This document shows positions 61,610-64,000 of a stretch of DNA of 64,000 nt, in pieces. The first letter of the stretch is position 1. Each line of letters opens with the position of its first letter. Where the stretch lies: the NCBI RefSeq assembly GCF_017744695.1, contig NZ_JAGIAS010000007.1, positions 186,001 to 250,000 of the forward strand. The letters are read 5' to 3'. The notes under the pieces were generated by a model. The model was given only the letters and a program-made list of their open reading frames with translations, searched no databases and was not told the DNA's origin. The position numbers and the translations under genes are program-made. This DNA is from Dyadobacter sp. GTDB taxonomy: Bacteria > Bacteroidota > Bacteroidia > Cytophagales > Spirosomataceae.

Positions 61610-62230
61610 ATGAGAAACGTAGCGCATCTATTCCCCGAATCGGTCAGAAAAGGGGCTTATACATATTCAGAATACATGCATTTAATGGAAACGGTGGTCT
61701 TGGAAAACAGGACAACCGGCCCTAAACAATCCGAGGCGCTGAGCCATTATACCAGGTTGAACCTGGCACGGATGCATCGTCTTAATAAAACAACGACAAT
61801 CCAGGATTCTTTGAAAGAGGCCGTCAATCAGGTTGATAACCCACAAACCTGGTACATTCTGACCGAGGCGTGGTGCGGGGATGCCGCGCAGAACCTCCCC
61901 ACTATCGTAGCGGCATCACTTTCAAACCCTTTAATCATGGTAACATTCCTGCTTCGGGATGAGAACCCCGAATTGATGGATGCTTATCTTACCAATGGCG
62001 GGCGTTCAATCCCGAAGTTGATTGCGGTGGATGAGGATTTCAATGAAATTTTCACATGGGGGCCGCGTCCGGCAGGTGCTCAGGAATTGCTGAGGGAGTA
62101 CAAAGCCAATCCGGTGAAGTCGTACAGTGAATTTTCGGAGGATATCCAGCGTTGGTACATTGCTGACAAAACGGCCTCGCTGCAAAATGAATTGCAGGAG
62201 CTTTTGGAAGCAGTGGCTGTGGATAAGTGA
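61610..62230 (+). CDS. Thioredoxin family protein with a CGDA active site
   Basis: A 206-residue cytoplasmic protein. The thioredoxin-fold region begins TWYILTEAWCGDAAQNLPTI; the expected CxxC reads CGDA, so only one active-site Cys remains. Further blocks are MVTFLLRDENPELMDAYLTN and SIPKLIAVDEDFNEIF, with the cis-Pro. The CGDA pattern recurs in a Bacteroidota thioredoxin-like group of unknown role, so a classic disulfide reductase activity is doubtful. Confidence 0.82.
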   Translation: MRNVAHLFPESVRKGAYTYSEYMHLMETVVLENRTTGPKQSEALSHYTRLNLARMHRLNKTTTIQDSLKEAVNQVDNPQTWYILTEAWCGDAAQNLPTIVAASLSNPLIMVTFLLRDENPELMDAYLTNGGRSIPKLIAVDEDFNEIFTWGPRPAGAQELLREYKANPVKSYSEFSEDIQRWYIADKTASLQNELQELLEAVAVDK

Positions 62231-62293
62231 GTTTTTGAACCGTTTACTCTATATTTGTCATAGGGTAAACCGCAATACCAACGAACAGGGATT

Positions 62294-63661
62294 TTGTCAG
62301 AATACTTTAAAAATATATCCGACGGCATCAGCACGACCCTCACGGGCATGCGGCTGACGTTACGGCACCTCTGGAATGCGCGTAAGAGCCGTAGACCTGC
62401 GGATATTCGTTCGTCCAGTTTTTACGACCAGCAGGATGGCATCGTGACGATCCAATATCCGCTGGAAACCATTCCCATTCCGGATAATGGCAGGTACCGT
62501 CTGCATAACGAGATGGACGACTGCATTGTTTGCGACAAATGTGCGAAAGTCTGTCCGGTAGACTGTATTGATATCGAGCCGATTAAAGCGGTAGAAGATG
62601 TAGGACGCGCCTCCGATGGTTCGCCGATCCGTCTGTACGCAGCCAAGTTCGATATCGATATGGCCAAATGCTGCTATTGCGGCCTTTGTACGACGGTTTG
62701 CCCGACGGAATGTCTTACCATGACCAAGACTTTCGATTACAGTGAGCTGGATGTGCGGGATATGGTTTACAATTATTCTAACCTCACCGCCGAACAAGCT
62801 GACGAAAAGCGGACGCTGCTGGAACAGTTCCAGAAAGAAAAAGAAGCTTTGAAAGCGGCAAAGGCAGCCCCTTCGGCAACACCTGCCGCTGCTGCTGCGA
62901 GTGCAACCGCTCCTGCCCGACCGGTTTTCAAACCAACTGCAAAGCCGAAGCCGGCCGAAGAGCCTGCTGCCAACGATACGAATGCTGACGCTGCCCAGGC
63001 GGCAACTCCGACTCCTAAACCGGCTTTCAAGCCCGTAATGAAGCCGAGAAAGGTGGAAGGTGATGCACCAGTGCAAGAAACGGCACCGGAAACTCCGCCG
63101 ACAGAAAAAACCGCCGCTGCGAAGCCGGTATTCCGCCCCACTTTGAAACCAAAAGTGATAGCAGACGAAAATGTGGAGAAGCCGGTTGCGGAAGCGCCTG
63201 CGGCAGACGCTTCTGCCGCAGATACACCAGCCGAACCGGTTGCAAAGCCAGCTACCAAACCGCCTTTCCGTCCGACCATGAAGCCCAAGGCGGTTTCAGA
63301 CGAAAATGTGGAGAAACCCGTTGCTGAAACGCCGGCTGAGTCGGCTTCGGAACCATCAGAAAAACCGGTTGTTGCGGAGCCTGCATTCCGTCCTACCATG
63401 AGGCCTAAGGCAGTTTCAGAGGAAAATGTAGAGAAACCGGTTGCTGAAACGCCGACTGAGTCAGCTTCGGAACCGGCAGAAAAACCGGCTGTTGCCAAGC
63501 CCGCGTTCCGTCCTACCATGAAGCCTAGGGTAGTTTCGGATGAAAATGTGGAGAAGCCAGCTGCTGAAACGCCTGCTGAGTCAGCAGCTGAATCGTCAGA
63601 AAAGCCGGTAGCTGCGAAACCCGCATTCCGCCCGACAATGAAACCGAAACCCAAAGAATAG
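62294..63661 (+). CDS. nuoI: NADH-quinone oxidoreductase subunit I with a long repeat tail
   Basis: A 455-residue subunit translated from a TTG start at 62294. The N-terminal about 180 residues are NuoI, with two 4Fe-4S motifs, CIVCDKCAKVCPVDC and CCYCGLCTTVCPTEC, that carry electrons in the peripheral arm of complex I. NuoI is usually about 150-190 residues. The remaining about 270 residues are Ala/Pro/Glu/Lys-rich, with seven FxPTxKPK-type motifs, the last four in exact 40-residue repeats. The tail is probably disordered. nuoJ follows 6 nt later. Confidence 0.93.
   Translation: MSEYFKNISDGISTTLTGMRLTLRHLWNARKSRRPADIRSSSFYDQQDGIVTIQYPLETIPIPDNGRYRLHNEMDDCIVCDKCAKVCPVDCIDIEPIKAVEDVGRASDGSPIRLYAAKFDIDMAKCCYCGLCTTVCPTECLTMTKTFDYSELDVRDMVYNYSNLTAEQADEKRTLLEQFQKEKEALKAAKAAPSATPAAAAASATAPARPVFKPTAKPKPAEEPAANDTNADAAQAATPTPKPAFKPVMKPRKVEGDAPVQETAPETPPTEKTAAAKPVFRPTLKPKVIADENVEKPVAEAPAADASAADTPAEPVAKPATKPPFRPTMKPKAVSDENVEKPVAETPAESASEPSEKPVVAEPAFRPTMRPKAVSEENVEKPVAETPTESASEPAEKPAVAKPAFRPTMKPRVVSDENVEKPAAETPAESAAESSEKPVAAKPAFRPTMKPKPKE
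63266..63625 (+). repeat. 120-bp tandem repeat in nuoI
   Basis: Three exact-length 120-bp units (starting at 63266, 63386 and 63506) encode 40-residue repeats beginning FRPTMKPK-like, with ENVEKPVAETPAES in the middle. A fourth start at 63626 is truncated at the gene end. An earlier, 135-bp-spaced copy begins at 63131. Confidence 0.9.
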
Positions 63662-63667
63662 GCGCGC

Positions 63668-64000
63668 ATGGAGGTAATTATATTCTACATTTTTTCCGCA
63701 TTGACGCTCGCTGCCGGGCTATTCATCCTTTTTTCCCGAAATCTCATTTACGGTGCATTCGCATTGTTCGTCGTGTTTTTGGGCGTAGCCGCATTGTACG
63801 TGCTCGCAGGTGCGGACTTTCTGGCCGTATCACAGATTATGATTTATGTCGGAGGTATACTGGTGCTGCTGATATTCGGGATTATGCTCACTCAAAAAAA
63901 AGAGAAAAGCGACGATTCCACCCGGCATAACCGCGTCGAAGTCCCGATTACTCGCAAAATATGGGGCTTTTTGACAGGTATCGGGCTCTTCGGGTTGCTG
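63668..64000 (+). CDS. nuoJ: NADH-quinone oxidoreductase subunit J (partial)
   Basis: The first 111 residues of NuoJ, cut by the window end. Membrane spans are IIFYIFSALTLAAGLFILF, YGAFALFVVFLGVAALYVL and FLAVSQIMIYVGGILVLLIF; the last span includes the conserved IYVGGILVL motif of the family. It starts 6 nt after the nuoI stop and is part of the complex I operon. Confidence 0.93.
   Translation, partial: MEVIIFYIFSALTLAAGLFILFSRNLIYGAFALFVVFLGVAALYVLAGADFLAVSQIMIYVGGILVLLIFGIMLTQKKEKSDDSTRHNRVEVPITRKIWGFLTGIGLFGLL

Noticed and set aside
62773..63669. 298-residue antisense frame over the nuoI tail
   Set aside because: It is the Ala/Gly/Ser-rich shadow of the Pro/Ala repeats; no start signal and no plausible domain.

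Overview
The window looks like a chromosomal segment of a Bacteroidota bacterium of the order Cytophagales, most likely Dyadobacter or a close relative in Spirosomaceae. This is inferred from gene content, without a database search. The pointers are two secreted proteins with type IX secretion (gliding-associated) C-terminal domains, GldH, a PorT-like protein, a menaquinone-type UbiE/MenG methyltransferase, and several Bacteroidota promoters with a TAnnTTTG -7 box. No phage, IS transposase, CRISPR array or resistance island was seen.

Layout. 1-9.4 kb: Uma2-type nuclease, OmpH-like periplasmic chaperone, a CutC/penicillin-acylase/membrane-protein run, a DUF2795 protein, an AlbA_2 protein, a ClC channel, a DUF3127 protein and a trans-sulfuration PLP enzyme. 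9.5-17.4 kb: VTT membrane protein, sodium:solute symporter with a DHDPS-family lyase, a region-2-only sigma-like protein, AraC regulator, DoxX, MFS transporter, alpha/beta hydrolase and a RelE-type toxin-antitoxin pair. 17.5-21.5 kb: prfB with a +1 programmed frameshift and lpdA. Around lpdA sit two small accessory genes, a four-helix-bundle (S23/Avd-like) gene and a nucleotidyltransferase, each flanked by inverted arrays of very short phased repeats. 21.5-27.9 kb: YdjC-like deacetylase, a degenerate MBL-fold protein, an outer membrane protein, and a ribBA-GNAT-rfaE1 operon. 28-34.4 kb: two paralogous T9SS-exported proteins, YbaB, a GT2 glycosyltransferase, PspC and a cold shock protein. 34.4-45 kb: lysS, an AsmA-like protein, an orphan response regulator, a beta-propeller lipoprotein interlocked with an AI-2E family transporter, gldH, and an Fe-S electron-transfer pair. 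45-51 kb: tRNA-Phe, a membrane protein/histidine kinase/response regulator operon, ubiE-porT, and two tandem tRNA-Val genes, the second carrying two mutually complementary GC-rich insertions. 51-64 kb: ankyrin lipoprotein, amidohydrolase, small lipoproteins, a polysaccharide operon (bi-domain dehydrogenase, heparinase II/III, GT4), a thioredoxin-like protein, and nuoI with a long repeat tail followed by a partial nuoJ.

The most unusual signals are: (1) the four-helix-bundle gene at 18733-19092 between inverted arrays of GTCA/TGAC at about 10-bp spacing; (2) a similar architecture with 7-bp units around the nucleotidyltransferase at 20860-21465; (3) possible gene-less versions of such arrays at 9392-9440 and 54935-55006; (4) the tRNA-Val duplicate at 50861-50962 with 14- and 13-nt complementary insertions. 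What these do is inference; the repeats themselves are read directly from the sequence.
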